A stretch of 64,000 nt of DNA from Streptomyces sp. B21-105 (GTDB taxonomy: Bacteria; Actinomycetota; Actinomycetes; Streptomycetales; Streptomycetaceae). The stretch lies in assembly GCF_036898465.1 (NCBI RefSeq), contig NZ_JARUMJ010000001.1, forward strand, positions 5,580,001-5,644,000. Direction: 5' to 3'. Of the stretch, positions 27,706 to 37,592 are shown one piece after another (the first letter of the stretch is position 1; each line of letters begins with the position of its first letter). Both the position numbers and the translations under genes were made by a program. The notes beneath the pieces were generated by a model, which saw only the letters and a program-made list of their open reading frames with translations, did no database searches and was not told the origin of the DNA.

Positions 27706-27726
27706 GGCCCACACGCCCCGTGGGCC
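27706..27726. terminator. Shared terminator between convergent genes
   Basis: GGCCCAC (27706-27712) and GTGGGCC (27720-27726) form a 7-bp stem in the 37-base gap between truA and the minus-strand gene, and could serve both. Confidence 0.55.
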
Positions 27727-27738
27727 AGGGCCGGCCGG

Positions 27739-28611
27739 TCAGCTGTTGGCGGCCGCGGACGCCTGGGCCTCGCCGCGGCGGCGGAGCTGCTGGAACGCGA
27801 ACTCGGCCAGGTCGTCGCCGGCGGTGAACACGGCGGTGTCCTTGGTGGTGACGTCCTTGCCGTTCGCGAAACCGGTGAGCGTGAAGTAGGCGTACCGGCC
27901 GTAGGAGTTGGTCGTCGAGCGGCAGATCGCGCCGTTGCAGAAGGCCTTGACGCCTCCGCCGGCGAGGGCCTTGACGATGCTCCTGTCGTCGGACTGGCTC
28001 TTGACCTTGGCGGCCTGCGCCTCGGTGTCGAAGACCGCGACGCCGACGGTGACCGAGATGCCGTCCTTGGCGTACGTGACGCGCATCATGCGGGTGCAGC
28101 CGTTCGCGGCGAGGATCTTGCCCAGGGTGCCCGCGGCGCCCGTGGCGCACGCGGTGCTGTCGGCCTTGGTGCCCTTCTTGTACACCGCCGCGCCCATGGT
28201 CAGCTGCTTGCCGGGGAAGAGCAGGTCCGGCCCGTTGGGGGCGGTGTCCTTGGCCTTGCTGGAGACGAACTCCTTCGGGTCCAGCGGGGGCGGGGCGCTG
28301 GTCGGCGCGAAGGACGGGGTGGTGGACGCGCTCGGGAGGTCGCCGGTGGCGGGCAGCGAGGCTGTGGGCCGGTTGGCCTTGTCGTCGTTCGCCGACACCA
28401 CGCCCATGGCCACGGCGGTGCCGATGCCGAGCGCGGCGAGCGCGCCGCCGCCTATGAACAGCAGCCGGCGGCGCTTGTTGCGCGTCTCGGACGCCTCGGC
28501 GAGCGCGGCCCAGTCCGGGGTACTGCCGTCATCGCCGGTGCCCCACGGCTGCTGGGAGTTCGGTTTCCACGGATCCCACTGGGACTGAGGTCCCCCCTGC
28601 CCATAGCTCAT
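27739..28611 (-). CDS. Single-pass membrane protein with extracytoplasmic domain, unknown function
   Basis: 290 residues from the ATG at 28611 (MSYGQGGPQSQWDPW); an in-frame ATG at 28620 would add three residues. A short Gln/Trp-rich cytosolic part (TPDWAALAEASE) precedes an RRR-flanked transmembrane helix (LLFIGGGALAALGIGTAVAMG) at about residues 53-74. A Ser/Thr/Pro linker and an external domain with four Cys follow (TACATG, NGCTRM, FCNGAIC). The conserved-looking domain has no name that I recognise. Confidence 0.8.
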   Translation of the reverse strand: MSYGQGGPQSQWDPWKPNSQQPWGTGDDGSTPDWAALAEASETRNKRRRLLFIGGGALAALGIGTAVAMGVVSANDDKANRPTASLPATGDLPSASTTPSFAPTSAPPPLDPKEFVSSKAKDTAPNGPDLLFPGKQLTMGAAVYKKGTKADSTACATGAAGTLGKILAANGCTRMMRVTYAKDGISVTVGVAVFDTEAQAAKVKSQSDDRSIVKALAGGGVKAFCNGAICRSTTNSYGRYAYFTLTGFANGKDVTTKDTAVFTAGDDLAEFAFQQLRRRGEAQASAAANS

Positions 28612-29011
28612 GGGGCGCATCTTAGACGGGGTGCGGGGTGTGGTGTCCCGTGCCGACGGGTAGGGGAGACGCGCGGAATCCCGGGCCGGGGGCGGGCAAA
28701 CGCGACATCTCCGGGTGCTTGGTACGGCGTTCCCCCTGGCCGCCCTCGAACGTGTGGCGCGGGCCACTCCGGAGGGCCGTTTCCCGCTCCGATCGAGCTC
28801 GTTTTGACCCCGCCATGGAGACGCGGGTATCCTGCATCTTCGTTGTGTATTGGCGCGCTCTTCTCACGGGACGGGCCCTTACACCGGTCCACCGGGCCGA
28901 TGACCAGCGACCAGCACGCGGTATGCGTCACCGCAGTGCGGTCTGGGCTGTCGTGATCGTCTTCGGTGACCTTGTCAGGACCATTCACTGAAGAAGCGAA
29001 GGCTACGAACC
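28612..29011 (+). other. 400-base gap: divergent promoters and rplM leader
   Basis: No gene is seen. The rplM promoter candidate lies at 28804-28833, leaving a leader of about 170 bases before the rplM start. Nothing clear was found for the minus-strand gene, whose start codons have no strong ribosome site and may be nearly leaderless. Confidence 0.5.
28804..28833 (+). promoter_or_regulatory. Probable rplM-rpsI promoter
   Basis: TTGACC (28804-28809) and TATCCT (28828-28833) separated by 18 bases match the Streptomyces housekeeping promoter pattern. Confidence 0.55.
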
Positions 29012-29455
29012 GTGCGTACGTACAGCCCCAAGCCCGGCGATGTGACGCGCCAGTGGCACGTCATCGACGCTCAGGACATCGTCCTGGGCCGTCTCGCCAC
29101 CACTGCCGCGTCCCTCCTCCGGGGCAAGCACAAGCCGATCTACGCGCCCCACGTCGACACCGGTGACTTCGTCATCATCATCAACGCCGACAAGGTGCAC
29201 CTCTCCGGCAACAAGCGGACCCAGAAGATGGCGTACCGCCACTCCGGCTACCCGGGTGGTCTGCGCGCCGTGCGCTACGACGACCTGCTGGCGAACAACC
29301 CCGAGAAGGCCGTCGAGAAGGCCGTCAAGGGCATGCTCCCCAAGAACACGCTGGGCCGTCAGATGCTCTCGAAGCTGAAGGTCTACAAGGGTGACGTGCA
29401 CCCGCACGCGGCGCAGCAGCCCGTGCCGTTCGAGATCACCCAGGTCGCGCAGTAA
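29012..29455 (+). CDS. rplM: 50S ribosomal protein L13
   Basis: 147 residues from [41 protein letters not shown] and [21 protein letters not shown] are typical. An early 23S-binding assembly protein, always paired with rpsI. Confidence 0.98.
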   Translation: MRTYSPKPGDVTRQWHVIDAQDIVLGRLATTAASLLRGKHKPIYAPHVDTGDFVIIINADKVHLSGNKRTQKMAYRHSGYPGGLRAVRYDDLLANNPEKAVEKAVKGMLPKNTLGRQMLSKLKVYKGDVHPHAAQQPVPFEITQVAQ

Positions 29456-29497
29456 GTCCGGCCACACCACCTAGCTGAAGAGAATCTGAGGAGAACC

Positions 29498-30019
29498 GTG
29501 GCCGAGACCACTGCCGAGCAGCCGCTCGAAGAGACCGAGCTCGTCGACATCGAGAGCTACACCACCGAGTCCGAGGTCCCCGTCGAGGGTGAGTACACCT
29601 CGGAGTCCCTGGCCTCCCGCTTCGGCGAGGCCCAGCCGGCGGCCGGCCTGGGCCGTCGCAAGAACGCCATCGCCCGCGTCCGGATCGTTCCGGGCTCCGG
29701 CAAGTGGAAGATCAACGGGCGCACGCTCGAGGACTACTTCCCGAACAAGGTGCACCAGCAGGAAGTCAACGAGCCCTTCAAGGTGCTCGAGCTCGACAAC
29801 CGCTACGACGTCATCGCCCGCATCTCGGGTGGCGGCGTCTCCGGTCAGGCCGGTGCGCTCCGTCTCGGTGTCGCCCGCGCGCTGAACGAGGCCGACGTCG
29901 ACAACAACCGCGGCGCCCTCAAGAAGGCCGGCTTCCTCACGCGCGACGACCGCGCGGTCGAGCGCAAGAAGGCCGGTCTGAAGAAGGCCCGCAAGGCCCC
30001 GCAGTACAGCAAGCGCTAG
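29498..30019 (+). CDS. rpsI: 30S ribosomal protein S9 with acidic N-terminal extension
   Basis: 173 residues. The first 45 are acidic ([20 protein letters not shown]) and not part of classical S9. The core [19 protein letters not shown] onward is standard, ending [20 protein letters not shown] then YSKR, whose last Arg touches P-site tRNA. GTG start behind GAGGAGAACC. Confidence 0.98.
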   Translation: MAETTAEQPLEETELVDIESYTTESEVPVEGEYTSESLASRFGEAQPAAGLGRRKNAIARVRIVPGSGKWKINGRTLEDYFPNKVHQQEVNEPFKVLELDNRYDVIARISGGGVSGQAGALRLGVARALNEADVDNNRGALKKAGFLTRDDRAVERKKAGLKKARKAPQYSKR

Positions 30020-30080
30020 GCTTCGCTGCCTGCTCGTGCATATCGCGGAGCGGGTCGCTCGCCTCGCTCGTATGTACTCC

Positions 30081-30126
30081 GAACGCCCCGGCGGCACGCC
30101 ACAGTGTCGTCGGGGCGTTCGTTTTA
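30081..30126 (+). terminator. Rho-independent terminator after rpsI
   Basis: GAACGCCCCG (30081-30090) pairs with CGGGGCGTTC (30111-30120), followed by GTTTTA. The 20-base loop contains a second small stem. Confidence 0.8.
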
Positions 30127-30304
30127 TCGCAGTCGTGGGCGTATAACGGCACAAGGTGCTCAAAGGCTTGTGCGATCGGATGCTCGGGGCATCAAATGCC
30201 TGGATGCGGGATCGGATGCGGAATCGGGGGCGGCCGCAGCAGGCCGTCCGACCGGCGGCCGGGCCCGCACGGCCTTGGAAACTGACGCTTCCTCAGGAGG
30301 ACAA

Positions 30305-31663
30305 GTGGGACGACTCTTCGGCACGGACGGCGTGCGCGGTGTCGCCAACGCGGATCTGACGGCGGAGATGGCCCTCGGCCTGTCCGTCGCGGCGGCGCAC
30401 GTGCTGGCCGAGGCGGGCACCTTCGAGGGTCACCGACCGGTGGCCGTCGTCGGACGGGACCCGCGCGCGTCCGGGGAGTTCCTGGAAGCCGCCGTGGTGG
30501 CGGGTCTGGCGAGCGCGGGCGTGGACGTGCTGAAGGTCGGCGTGCTGCCGACGCCGGCCGTCGCGTACCTCACCGGCGTGCTCGGCGCGGACCTCGGCGT
30601 GATGCTCTCGGCCAGCCACAACGCGATGCCCGACAACGGCGTCAAGTTCTTCGCCCGCGGCGGTCACAAGCTCGCCGACGAGCTCGAGGACGCCATCGAG
30701 ACCGTCTACGAGGAGCACCGCACCGGCGCGCCCTGGGACCGGCCGACCGGCGGCGGCGTCGGTCGCGTGCGTTCGTACGACGAGGGGTTCGACCGGTACG
30801 TCGCCCATCTCATCGCCGTCCTGCCGAACCGGCTCGACGGGCTGCGGATCGTCCTCGACGAGGCGCACGGCGCTGCCGCGTGGGTATCGCCGGAGGCGTT
30901 CGCCCGGGCCGGCGCGGAGATCGTGACCATCGGGGCCGAGCCGGACGGGCTCAACATCAACGACGGCTGCGGGTCGACCCACCTGGACAAGCTGAAGGCC
31001 GCGGTCATCGAGCACGGCGCCGCCCTCGGCATCGCGCACGACGGCGACGCGGACCGCTGCCTCGCCGTGGACCACACGGGTGAGGAGATCGACGGCGACC
31101 AGATCCTCGCCGTGCTGGCGCTGTCCATGCGGGAGCGGGGCGTGCTGCGCTCGGACACCGTTGTCGCGACGGTCATGTCCAACCTCGGGTTCAAGCTGGC
31201 CATGGAGCGCGAGGGGATCCATCTCGTGCAGGCCGCGGTCGGCGACCGCTATGTGCTCGAGGAGATGAAGGAGCACGGGTACGCGCTCGGCGGCGAGCAG
31301 TCCGGGCACGTGATCATCCTCGACCATGCGACGACCGGCGACGGCACGCTGACCGGGCTGATGCTGGCGGCTCGCGTCGCGGAGACGGGGCGGTCGCTGC
31401 GTGAGCTGGCCTCCGTGATGGAGCGGCTGCCGCAGGTGCTGGTCAATGTGCCCGACGTCGACAGGTCCCGGGTCGGGGACTCGGCCGAGCTGGCGACTGC
31501 CGTCGGTGAGGCGGAGCGGGAACTGGGGTCCACCGGGCGGGTGTTGCTCCGGCCTTCCGGGACCGAGCCGCTGGTCCGGGTGATGGTCGAGGCGGCGGAC
31601 ATCGATCAGGCGCGGGCTGTTGCGGGGCGGCTGGCGGATGTAGTGAAGTCCGCGCTGGGTTAG
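30305..31663 (+). CDS. glmM: Phosphoglucosamine mutase
   Basis: 452 residues from GTG at 30305, four bases after AGGAGG. Catalytic loop [15 protein letters not shown] (phosphoserine about Ser104), Mg loop DGDADRC and sugar-binding GGEQSGH are present. It converts glucosamine-6-phosphate to glucosamine-1-phosphate for peptidoglycan, directly after the step of the nearby GlmS. Longer in-frame starts upstream are not supported. Confidence 0.97.
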   Translation: MGRLFGTDGVRGVANADLTAEMALGLSVAAAHVLAEAGTFEGHRPVAVVGRDPRASGEFLEAAVVAGLASAGVDVLKVGVLPTPAVAYLTGVLGADLGVMLSASHNAMPDNGVKFFARGGHKLADELEDAIETVYEEHRTGAPWDRPTGGGVGRVRSYDEGFDRYVAHLIAVLPNRLDGLRIVLDEAHGAAAWVSPEAFARAGAEIVTIGAEPDGLNINDGCGSTHLDKLKAAVIEHGAALGIAHDGDADRCLAVDHTGEEIDGDQILAVLALSMRERGVLRSDTVVATVMSNLGFKLAMEREGIHLVQAAVGDRYVLEEMKEHGYALGGEQSGHVIILDHATTGDGTLTGLMLAARVAETGRSLRELASVMERLPQVLVNVPDVDRSRVGDSAELATAVGEAERELGSTGRVLLRPSGTEPLVRVMVEAADIDQARAVAGRLADVVKSALG

Positions 31664-31713
31664 CCGAGGGCGGGCCGGGGCGGATCGGGTTCGGGGTGCT
31701 GCGCGTCGCGGGG

Positions 31714-31756
31714 TGCGGGTGTGTTGTGGCTGGTCGCGCAGTTCCCTGCGCCCCTT
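31714..31756 (+). repeat. Dispersed intergenic repeat family 1, copy 3
   Basis: TGCGGGTGTGTTGTGGCTGG then TCGCGCAGTTCCCTGCGCCC and CTT, 50 bases after glmM and 20 before the convergent gene. Nearly identical to the copy at 26732. Confidence 0.8.
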
Positions 31757-31776
31757 GGGGGGTTGGGGTGGGCGGG

Positions 31777-32715
31777 TCAGGGGTGTTGGGTTCGGCGGTG
31801 TTGGGTTGACCAGGCCCATTTTTGGAGGAGCAGGGTCAGGGTGCCGGCCAGGACGATGCCCAGGAGGTTCAGCAGGAGTTGTTTCGCCGAGCCCCATGTC
31901 TGGCTCATGTCGCCGTAGCTGAGGGCCACCGCCGCGTTCGCCGCCGCCGGGACCGTCGTCACCGAGATGGCGACGCCGACCAGGGCGCCCGACTTCGCCG
32001 AGGTCAGGGAGAGGGTGCCGGCGACTCCGGCGAGCACGGCGACGACGAAGGAGAACCAGTCCGGGGCGTAGACGAAGCCGGTCTGGGGGCGGTCACCCTC
32101 CAGTTTGGCCTCGCTGAACAGGCTGACCGCGTCCATGAAGAGGCTGAAGCCGACGGTTGCCGCCATCGCCACCGCGAAGCCGACCAGCAGGGCGATCAGG
32201 GAGCGCACGGCCAAACGGGGTGCGCGCTGCACGATCGCCGTGCACACGCCGGCCAGCGGGCCGAACTCCGGGCCCACCGCCATCGCTCCGACGATCAGGA
32301 CCGCGTTGTCGAGCACCACACCGCAGGCCGCGATCATCGTGGCCAGTGTGATGAAGGCGAGGTAGGTGACGGAGAGCGTCGAGTCCTCGTGGGTCGCGTC
32401 GGTCAGGTGCTCCCACAGGACGGCGTCGGCGGCTTCGCCGGGGGCCTCCGCCTCGGCCTTGTCCGCGCGCCGGGAGAGCGACAGGTCGATGTTCTCCACG
32501 GCGATCGAGCCGGTCTCCTCCAGGCCCAACTGCTGCAACCGGGTGAGGAGTTCGTCGCCCGCCTCGCGGGCCACGTCGCACAGGACGACGTCGCCGGCCG
32601 GGTTGCGGGCGGCCCGGGGCAGGACCACGAGGTGGGTGGCCCCGACGGTCCGCTCGATGAGACGGACGACGTCGTCGGTCCGCTCCGCCGGGGTGATCAG
32701 ACGCAGGTGCAGCAT
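31777..32715 (-). CDS. DUF389 family membrane protein
   Basis: 312 residues. An N-terminal cytosolic domain (about 1-110, MLHLRLITPAERTDDVVRLI) precedes six or so membrane helices. These include the family's conserved LATMIAACGVVLDNAVLIVG with AMAVGPEFGPLAG and the later TSAKSGALVGVAISVTTVPA. The function of the family is unknown. It converges with glmM and is followed upstream by coaA, 16 bases away on the same strand. Confidence 0.9.
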   Translation of the reverse strand: MLHLRLITPAERTDDVVRLIERTVGATHLVVLPRAARNPAGDVVLCDVAREAGDELLTRLQQLGLEETGSIAVENIDLSLSRRADKAEAEAPGEAADAVLWEHLTDATHEDSTLSVTYLAFITLATMIAACGVVLDNAVLIVGAMAVGPEFGPLAGVCTAIVQRAPRLAVRSLIALLVGFAVAMAATVGFSLFMDAVSLFSEAKLEGDRPQTGFVYAPDWFSFVVAVLAGVAGTLSLTSAKSGALVGVAISVTTVPAAANAAVALSYGDMSQTWGSAKQLLLNLLGIVLAGTLTLLLQKWAWSTQHRRTQHP

Positions 32716-32731
32716 GGGGGCAGGGTAGCCG

Positions 32732-33721
32732 TCAGAGTTTGCGCAGCCGCAGCCGCTGGACCTTGTGGTCGGGCCCCTTGCGGACCACGAGGCCGGCCCG
32801 CCCGCGGGTGGGGGCGATGTTCTCCACCAGGTTCGGCTTGTTGATGGTGCGCCAGAGCGTGCGCGCGTAGTCGAGGGCCTCCTCCTCGGAGACCTGGGTG
32901 TACTTGCGGAAGTACGAGTCCGGGTTCTGGAAGGCGGTCTGACGCAGTTTCCGGAACCGGCTGAGGTACCAGCGCTCGATGTCCTCGGTGCTCGCGTCGA
33001 CGTACACGCTGAAGTCGAAGTAGTCGGCGAGGCCGACGCGGGTGCGGCCGTCGCTGCCGGGCAGGGCGGGCTGCAGGACGTTCAGGCCCTCGACGATGAG
33101 GATGTCGGGGCGGCGGACGGTGAGCCGCCGGTCGGGGACGATGTCGTAGATCAGGTGGGAGTAGACCGGCGCGGTGACCTCGCCCTTGCCCGCCTTGATG
33201 TCGGCGACGAAACGGGTCAGCGCGCGGCGGTCGTAGGACTCGGGGAAGCCCTTGCGGGACATCAGGCCGCGGGCTTCGAGTTCGCGGGTGGGCAGCAGGA
33301 AGCCGTCCGTGGTGACCAGCTCGACGCGCGGGTGCTCCGGCCAGCGGGAGAGCAGCGCCTGCAGCAGGCGGGCGACCGTCGACTTGCCGACGGCGACCGA
33401 GCCGGCGACGCCTATCACGAAGGGGGTGCCGGACTGCGAGCCCTTCTCGCCCAGAAAGGTGTTCAGTGCGCCGCGCAGGCCGTCGGTGGCGCCCACGTAG
33501 AGGTTGAGGAGGCGGGAGAGCGGGAGGTAGATGTCCCGCACCTCGTCGAGGTCGATGACGTCGCCCAGGCCGCGCAGCTTCTCGAGCTCCTCGGCGGTCA
33601 GCGGCAGCGGGGTCTTCTCCCGCAGCGCGCTCCACTCGGATCGGGTGAGGTCGACGTAGGGAGTCGCCTCCGGCCTGTGCCGGTGGGCGCTCCGGGGCAT
33701 CGGGGGGACCGGAGAGATCAC
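32732..33721 (-). CDS. coaA: Pantothenate kinase (type I)
   Basis: 329 residues with Walker [16 protein letters not shown], then [13 protein letters not shown] and VEGLNVLQP, all typical of the bacterial type I CoA-pathway kinase, which phosphorylates pantothenate. It diverges from glmS across 141 bases that must hold both promoters. Confidence 0.96.
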   Translation of the reverse strand: MISPVPPMPRSAHRHRPEATPYVDLTRSEWSALREKTPLPLTAEELEKLRGLGDVIDLDEVRDIYLPLSRLLNLYVGATDGLRGALNTFLGEKGSQSGTPFVIGVAGSVAVGKSTVARLLQALLSRWPEHPRVELVTTDGFLLPTRELEARGLMSRKGFPESYDRRALTRFVADIKAGKGEVTAPVYSHLIYDIVPDRRLTVRRPDILIVEGLNVLQPALPGSDGRTRVGLADYFDFSVYVDASTEDIERWYLSRFRKLRQTAFQNPDSYFRKYTQVSEEEALDYARTLWRTINKPNLVENIAPTRGRAGLVVRKGPDHKVQRLRLRKL

Positions 33722-33862
33722 AGTCCATTGTTAACGGAGTTTGAACGCGATGGCGGGTGGGCTCCGTCACGCCCGGGCGGGGCGGCGTACACCCGCGGGA
33801 ATTTCCGGAATCGGGCACGTGGAGGCTCTTTCGGGGCGGGGATCGGCCGTAGGCTGCCGCGC

Positions 33863-35710
33863 ATGTGCGGAATCGTGGGATACGTGGGGTCTCAGTCGGC
33901 GCTCGACGTCGTGATGGCCGGACTGAAGCGGCTGGAATACCGGGGGTACGACTCGGCGGGCGTCGCCGTGCCGGCCGACGGGGGGCTCGCCGCGGCGAAG
34001 AAGGCGGGCAAGCTCGTCAATCTGGAGAAGGAACTGACGGAGTGGCCGCTGCCGGCCGGGACGACGGGCATCGGGCACACCCGGTGGGCCACGCACGGCG
34101 GGCCCACCGACGTCAACGCCCATCCTCATCTCGACAACGCGGGGCGGGTCGCCGTCGTGCACAACGGGATCATCGAGAACTTCGCGGCGCTGCGGGCCGA
34201 GCTGGCCGAGCGGGGACACGAGCTGCTGTCGGAGACCGACACCGAGGCCGTCGCCCATCTGCTCGCCGAGGAGTTCTCCGTGACGTCCGACCTGGCGGAG
34301 GCGATGCGGCTGGTGTGCCGGCGGCTGGAGGGCGCGTTCACGCTGGTCGCGGTGCACGCGGACGAGCCGGACGTGGTGGTGGGCGCGCGACGGAACTCGC
34401 CGCTCGTGGTGGGCGTTGGCGAGGGCGAGGCTTTTCTCGCCTCGGACGTCGCCGCGTTCATCGCCCACACGCGGTCGGCGGTCGAACTGGGTCAGGACCA
34501 GGTGGTGGAGCTGCGCCGGGACGGGGTGACGGTCACGGGGTTCGACGGCCGGCCGGCCGAGGTGCGGTCGTACCACGTCGACTGGGACGCGTCGGCGGCG
34601 GAGAAGGGGGGTTACGACTACTTCATGCTGAAGGAGATCGCCGAGCAGCCCAAGGCGGTGGCCGACACCCTGCTGGGCCGGATCGACGCCGGCGGCTCGC
34701 TGACGCTGGACGAGGTGCGGATCCCCGCGCGGGAGCTCCGGGAGATCGACAAGATCGTCGTCGTCGCCTGCGGGACGGCCTTCCACGCCGGGCTGATCGC
34801 CAAGTACGCCATCGAGCACTGGACGCGCATCCCGTGCGAGGTGGAGCTGGCCAGCGAGTTCCGCTACCGGGACCCGATCCTGGGCGCCCGGTCGCTGGTC
34901 ATCGCGATCTCCCAGTCCGGCGAGACGATGGACACGCTGATGGCGCTGCGGCACGCGCGGGACCAGGGGTCCAAGGTGCTCGCCATCTGCAACACCAACG
35001 GGTCGACCATCCCCCGTGAGTCGGACGCCGTGCTCTACACGCACGCGGGGCCGGAGGTGGCCGTCGCGTCCACCAAGGCGTTCCTGACCCAGCTGGTGGC
35101 GTGCTACCTCGTCGCCCTGTATCTCGGGCAGGTGCGCGGCACCAAGTGGGGGGACGAGATCCGGGCCGTCGTCCGGGACCTGGCGCGGATCTCCGGCGAG
35201 GTGGAGCGGGTGCTGGAGACCATGGAGCCGGTGCGGGAGCTGGCCCGCTCGCTGGCCGACAAGGACACCGTGCTGTTCCTCGGGCGGCACGTGGGCTATC
35301 CCGTCGCGCTGGAGGGCGCGCTGAAGCTGAAGGAGCTCGCCTATATGCACGCGGAGGGATTCGCGGCGGGCGAGCTGAAGCACGGGCCGATCGCCCTCAT
35401 CGAGGAGGGCCTGCCCGTGGTGGTGGTCGTGCCCTCACCGCGCGGCCGGTCCGTCCTGCACGACAAGATCGTCTCCAACATCCAGGAGATCCGGGCGCGA
35501 GGGGCGTGCACCATCGTGATCGCGGAGGAGGGGGACGAGGCGGTCGTGCCGTACGCCGACCACCTCGTGCGGATCCCCGCCACGCCGGTGCTGCTCCAGC
35601 CGCTGGTGGCGACGGTGCCGTTGCAGGTGTTCGCGTGCGAGCTGGCGACCGCGCGGGGCAACGAGGTGGATCAGCCGCGCAACCTCGCGAAGTCGGTCAC
35701 CGTGGAGTAG
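33863..35710 (+). CDS. glmS: Glutamine-fructose-6-phosphate aminotransferase
   Basis: 615 residues from ATG at 33863, placing the catalytic Cys at position 2 (MCGIVGYVGS). The glutaminase domain (RWATHGGPTDVNAHPH, HNGIIENF) is followed by two SIS domains (ISQSGETMDTL, STKAFLTQ) and the C-terminal DQPRNLAKSVTVE. It makes glucosamine-6-phosphate, feeding GlmM. No ribozyme or riboswitch-like fold was noticed upstream. Confidence 0.97.
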   Translation: MCGIVGYVGSQSALDVVMAGLKRLEYRGYDSAGVAVPADGGLAAAKKAGKLVNLEKELTEWPLPAGTTGIGHTRWATHGGPTDVNAHPHLDNAGRVAVVHNGIIENFAALRAELAERGHELLSETDTEAVAHLLAEEFSVTSDLAEAMRLVCRRLEGAFTLVAVHADEPDVVVGARRNSPLVVGVGEGEAFLASDVAAFIAHTRSAVELGQDQVVELRRDGVTVTGFDGRPAEVRSYHVDWDASAAEKGGYDYFMLKEIAEQPKAVADTLLGRIDAGGSLTLDEVRIPARELREIDKIVVVACGTAFHAGLIAKYAIEHWTRIPCEVELASEFRYRDPILGARSLVIAISQSGETMDTLMALRHARDQGSKVLAICNTNGSTIPRESDAVLYTHAGPEVAVASTKAFLTQLVACYLVALYLGQVRGTKWGDEIRAVVRDLARISGEVERVLETMEPVRELARSLADKDTVLFLGRHVGYPVALEGALKLKELAYMHAEGFAAGELKHGPIALIEEGLPVVVVVPSPRGRSVLHDKIVSNIQEIRARGACTIVIAEEGDEAVVPYADHLVRIPATPVLLQPLVATVPLQVFACELATARGNEVDQPRNLAKSVTVE

Positions 35711-35750
35711 GGGAACAGGCGGATGCCCGCGGGAGTCAGACGGATGCTCG

Positions 35751-35780
35751 CGCGTGGGGGCGTTCCGTGTCCCCCACGCG
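35751..35780. terminator. Bidirectional terminator glmS / M16 gene
   Basis: CGCGTGGGGG (35751-35760) and CCCCCACGCG (35771-35780), a perfect 10-bp stem in the 79-base gap between convergent genes. Confidence 0.75.
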
Positions 35781-35789
35781 GGCGGGTGG

Positions 35790-37592
35790 TCAGCGGCGGG
35801 TGCGGCGTCTGCGGGCGGCGAAGAGTTTCCAGGTCGTGAGGAGCAGCGGCAGTTCCATGATCCAGAGGCCGGTGACCGCGTCCCACTGCGGGTCAGCCAT
35901 CGCGGACTCGTCGGCGGTGACGACCCCGCACAGCACGCCCCAGGCCGCCGCGAGCAGGCCCACCAGCCAGAGGGCGGTGGTCCAGCCCCGCACCGAGCCG
36001 TCGGCGCCGGCCGTCCGGGCCGTCGGGGGCCGCTTGCGCGGCTGCGGCTGCGGGATGCGGTCGGGTTCGCGGGCCGGCATCCGCACGATCGCGTCGTCGG
36101 GCACGGCCGCGTCCAGCGCCGCGATGCGGTCCGGCGTAACGCCCTTGTACAGCGTCGGCTCCACGGTGACCGGGAAACCGTCGTGGCCGGTGAGGGCACG
36201 GGCGCCGTCGGGATACGCGGTCATCGCCGCGCAGGCGTCGTAGCGGACGGTGACTGGGCCCTTCGGGGTGAGCAGGCTGACGCCCTCCGCACCGATGACC
36301 AGGGTGACGTCCTCGTCCTCCAGGGACGGGTGGCGGGTGCCGGTCACGGCGGCCGTCGAGAACTGCGGGGCGAGGGTGAGCCCCGCCCAGTCGACGCCCC
36401 GGCCGGGCACCTGCAGCAGCGCGGCGTCCCACGCCTGGCGGGCGACCTCGTGCAGGTCCCGAGTCGTCACCGCGTTCAGCTCGGCCCGGAGCTGGTCGGG
36501 GGTGAGGATGCGATGCCCGATCAGCAGGCTCAGCGCGTACGAGGGGAGCAACGCCGCGCCGAGGTCGGGAGTGTCGTACACCTTGAGGAGCTTGGCGCGG
36601 ACGGAGTCCAGCTCGGCCTGCTCGATACGGCCCGCGCGCAGCCGGGCGAGGGTGTCGACGAAGCCGCCGACGACCGCGTCCTGCTTCTGCGGGAGGGCGT
36701 CGGCGTACGCGGTGAGGGTGGCGAACTCGGCGTCGCGCGGGCTGTAGTCGGCCTCCGCGGAGTAGGAGTAGCCGCCCTCCTGGCGCAGGTCCTGGAAGAG
36801 GGCCCGGCCGAGGACGTCCGCGAAGACACTGGCCGCGGTGGAGCGGCGCAGCACCGAGGTGAGGACCACGTGTCCGTCGTCGCCGCCGATGAACGCCGGC
36901 GTGACGGGCAGGGCGCTGGTCGCGGCGGGGGCGGGGAAGCGGGAGCCCCGGGGGAGGGTCAGGTCCAGGCCCTCGGGGACATGGTCGCCGGCGATCCACA
37001 GGACCGCGTTGTCCCTGGTGAAGCGGGTCTCGGCCCAGTGGCGGACCTGATCGGGAGTGAGGCTCCAGGTGCCCAGTTCGTTGTAGCTGGACAGTCCGTA
37101 GCTCTGGGCGCCGTACCGCCACAGCGGCATCCGGTGCTGGGGTCCGCCGCCGCGGCCGGCCGCCTCCGTGCGGAGGATCTCCCGCTCGGTCTCCAGCCGC
37201 TCCATCGGCAGGTCCCGCAGTGCGGCGCACACACTGTTCAGGTACTCGACCACCTCCTCCTCGCTGCCGTGCACGTGGAAGAGGGTGTACGTGTTCGCCG
37301 TCGCACCGTTGTAGTGCAGGTCGGACAGGCCCAGGCGGTGCAGGGCGAGGTGCTCGACGAGGTGGGTGAGACCGGCGGTGGCCAGCGTCTCGTCGGCGCG
37401 GCCCACCCGGAAGAAGAGTCCGGCGGTGATCTCCTTGCCGGAGGCGGGGGCCGGGGCGTAGAGGGTGGGCACACCGTTCGTGGTGGTGTGCGAGACGAGG
37501 CCTTCGAGAGCGGCGAGGCCGTCGAGGTCGTCGTGCGGGGTGAGGCCGTCCAGGTCGTCGACGTCGTCGTGCTTGTGCAGGTTCGTGGTCAT
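35790..37592 (-). CDS. M16-like (insulinase family) peptidase with C-terminal membrane helices
   Basis: 600 residues from ATG at 37592, behind GGAGGCGG. Zinc motif HLVEH (His77, Glu80, His81) in an N-terminal M16 domain; a second, non-catalytic M16-like half follows (about 200-400). The region to about 500 is unrecognised, and two hydrophobic segments (TTALWLVGLLAAAWGVL, LWIMELPLLLTTWKLF) end it near a basic tail. The start overlaps the stop of the next gene (ATGA), so both are probably made together. Substrate unknown. Confidence 0.85.
   Translation of the reverse strand: MTTNLHKHDDVDDLDGLTPHDDLDGLAALEGLVSHTTTNGVPTLYAPAPASGKEITAGLFFRVGRADETLATAGLTHLVEHLALHRLGLSDLHYNGATANTYTLFHVHGSEEEVVEYLNSVCAALRDLPMERLETEREILRTEAAGRGGGPQHRMPLWRYGAQSYGLSSYNELGTWSLTPDQVRHWAETRFTRDNAVLWIAGDHVPEGLDLTLPRGSRFPAPAATSALPVTPAFIGGDDGHVVLTSVLRRSTAASVFADVLGRALFQDLRQEGGYSYSAEADYSPRDAEFATLTAYADALPQKQDAVVGGFVDTLARLRAGRIEQAELDSVRAKLLKVYDTPDLGAALLPSYALSLLIGHRILTPDQLRAELNAVTTRDLHEVARQAWDAALLQVPGRGVDWAGLTLAPQFSTAAVTGTRHPSLEDEDVTLVIGAEGVSLLTPKGPVTVRYDACAAMTAYPDGARALTGHDGFPVTVEPTLYKGVTPDRIAALDAAVPDDAIVRMPAREPDRIPQPQPRKRPPTARTAGADGSVRGWTTALWLVGLLAAAWGVLCGVVTADESAMADPQWDAVTGLWIMELPLLLTTWKLFAARRRRTRR

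Noticed and set aside
33722..33862. glmS ribozyme before glmS
   Set aside because: The 141-base gap is short, shared with a divergent promoter, and shows none of the conserved ribozyme core; glmS ribozymes are mainly a Firmicutes feature.
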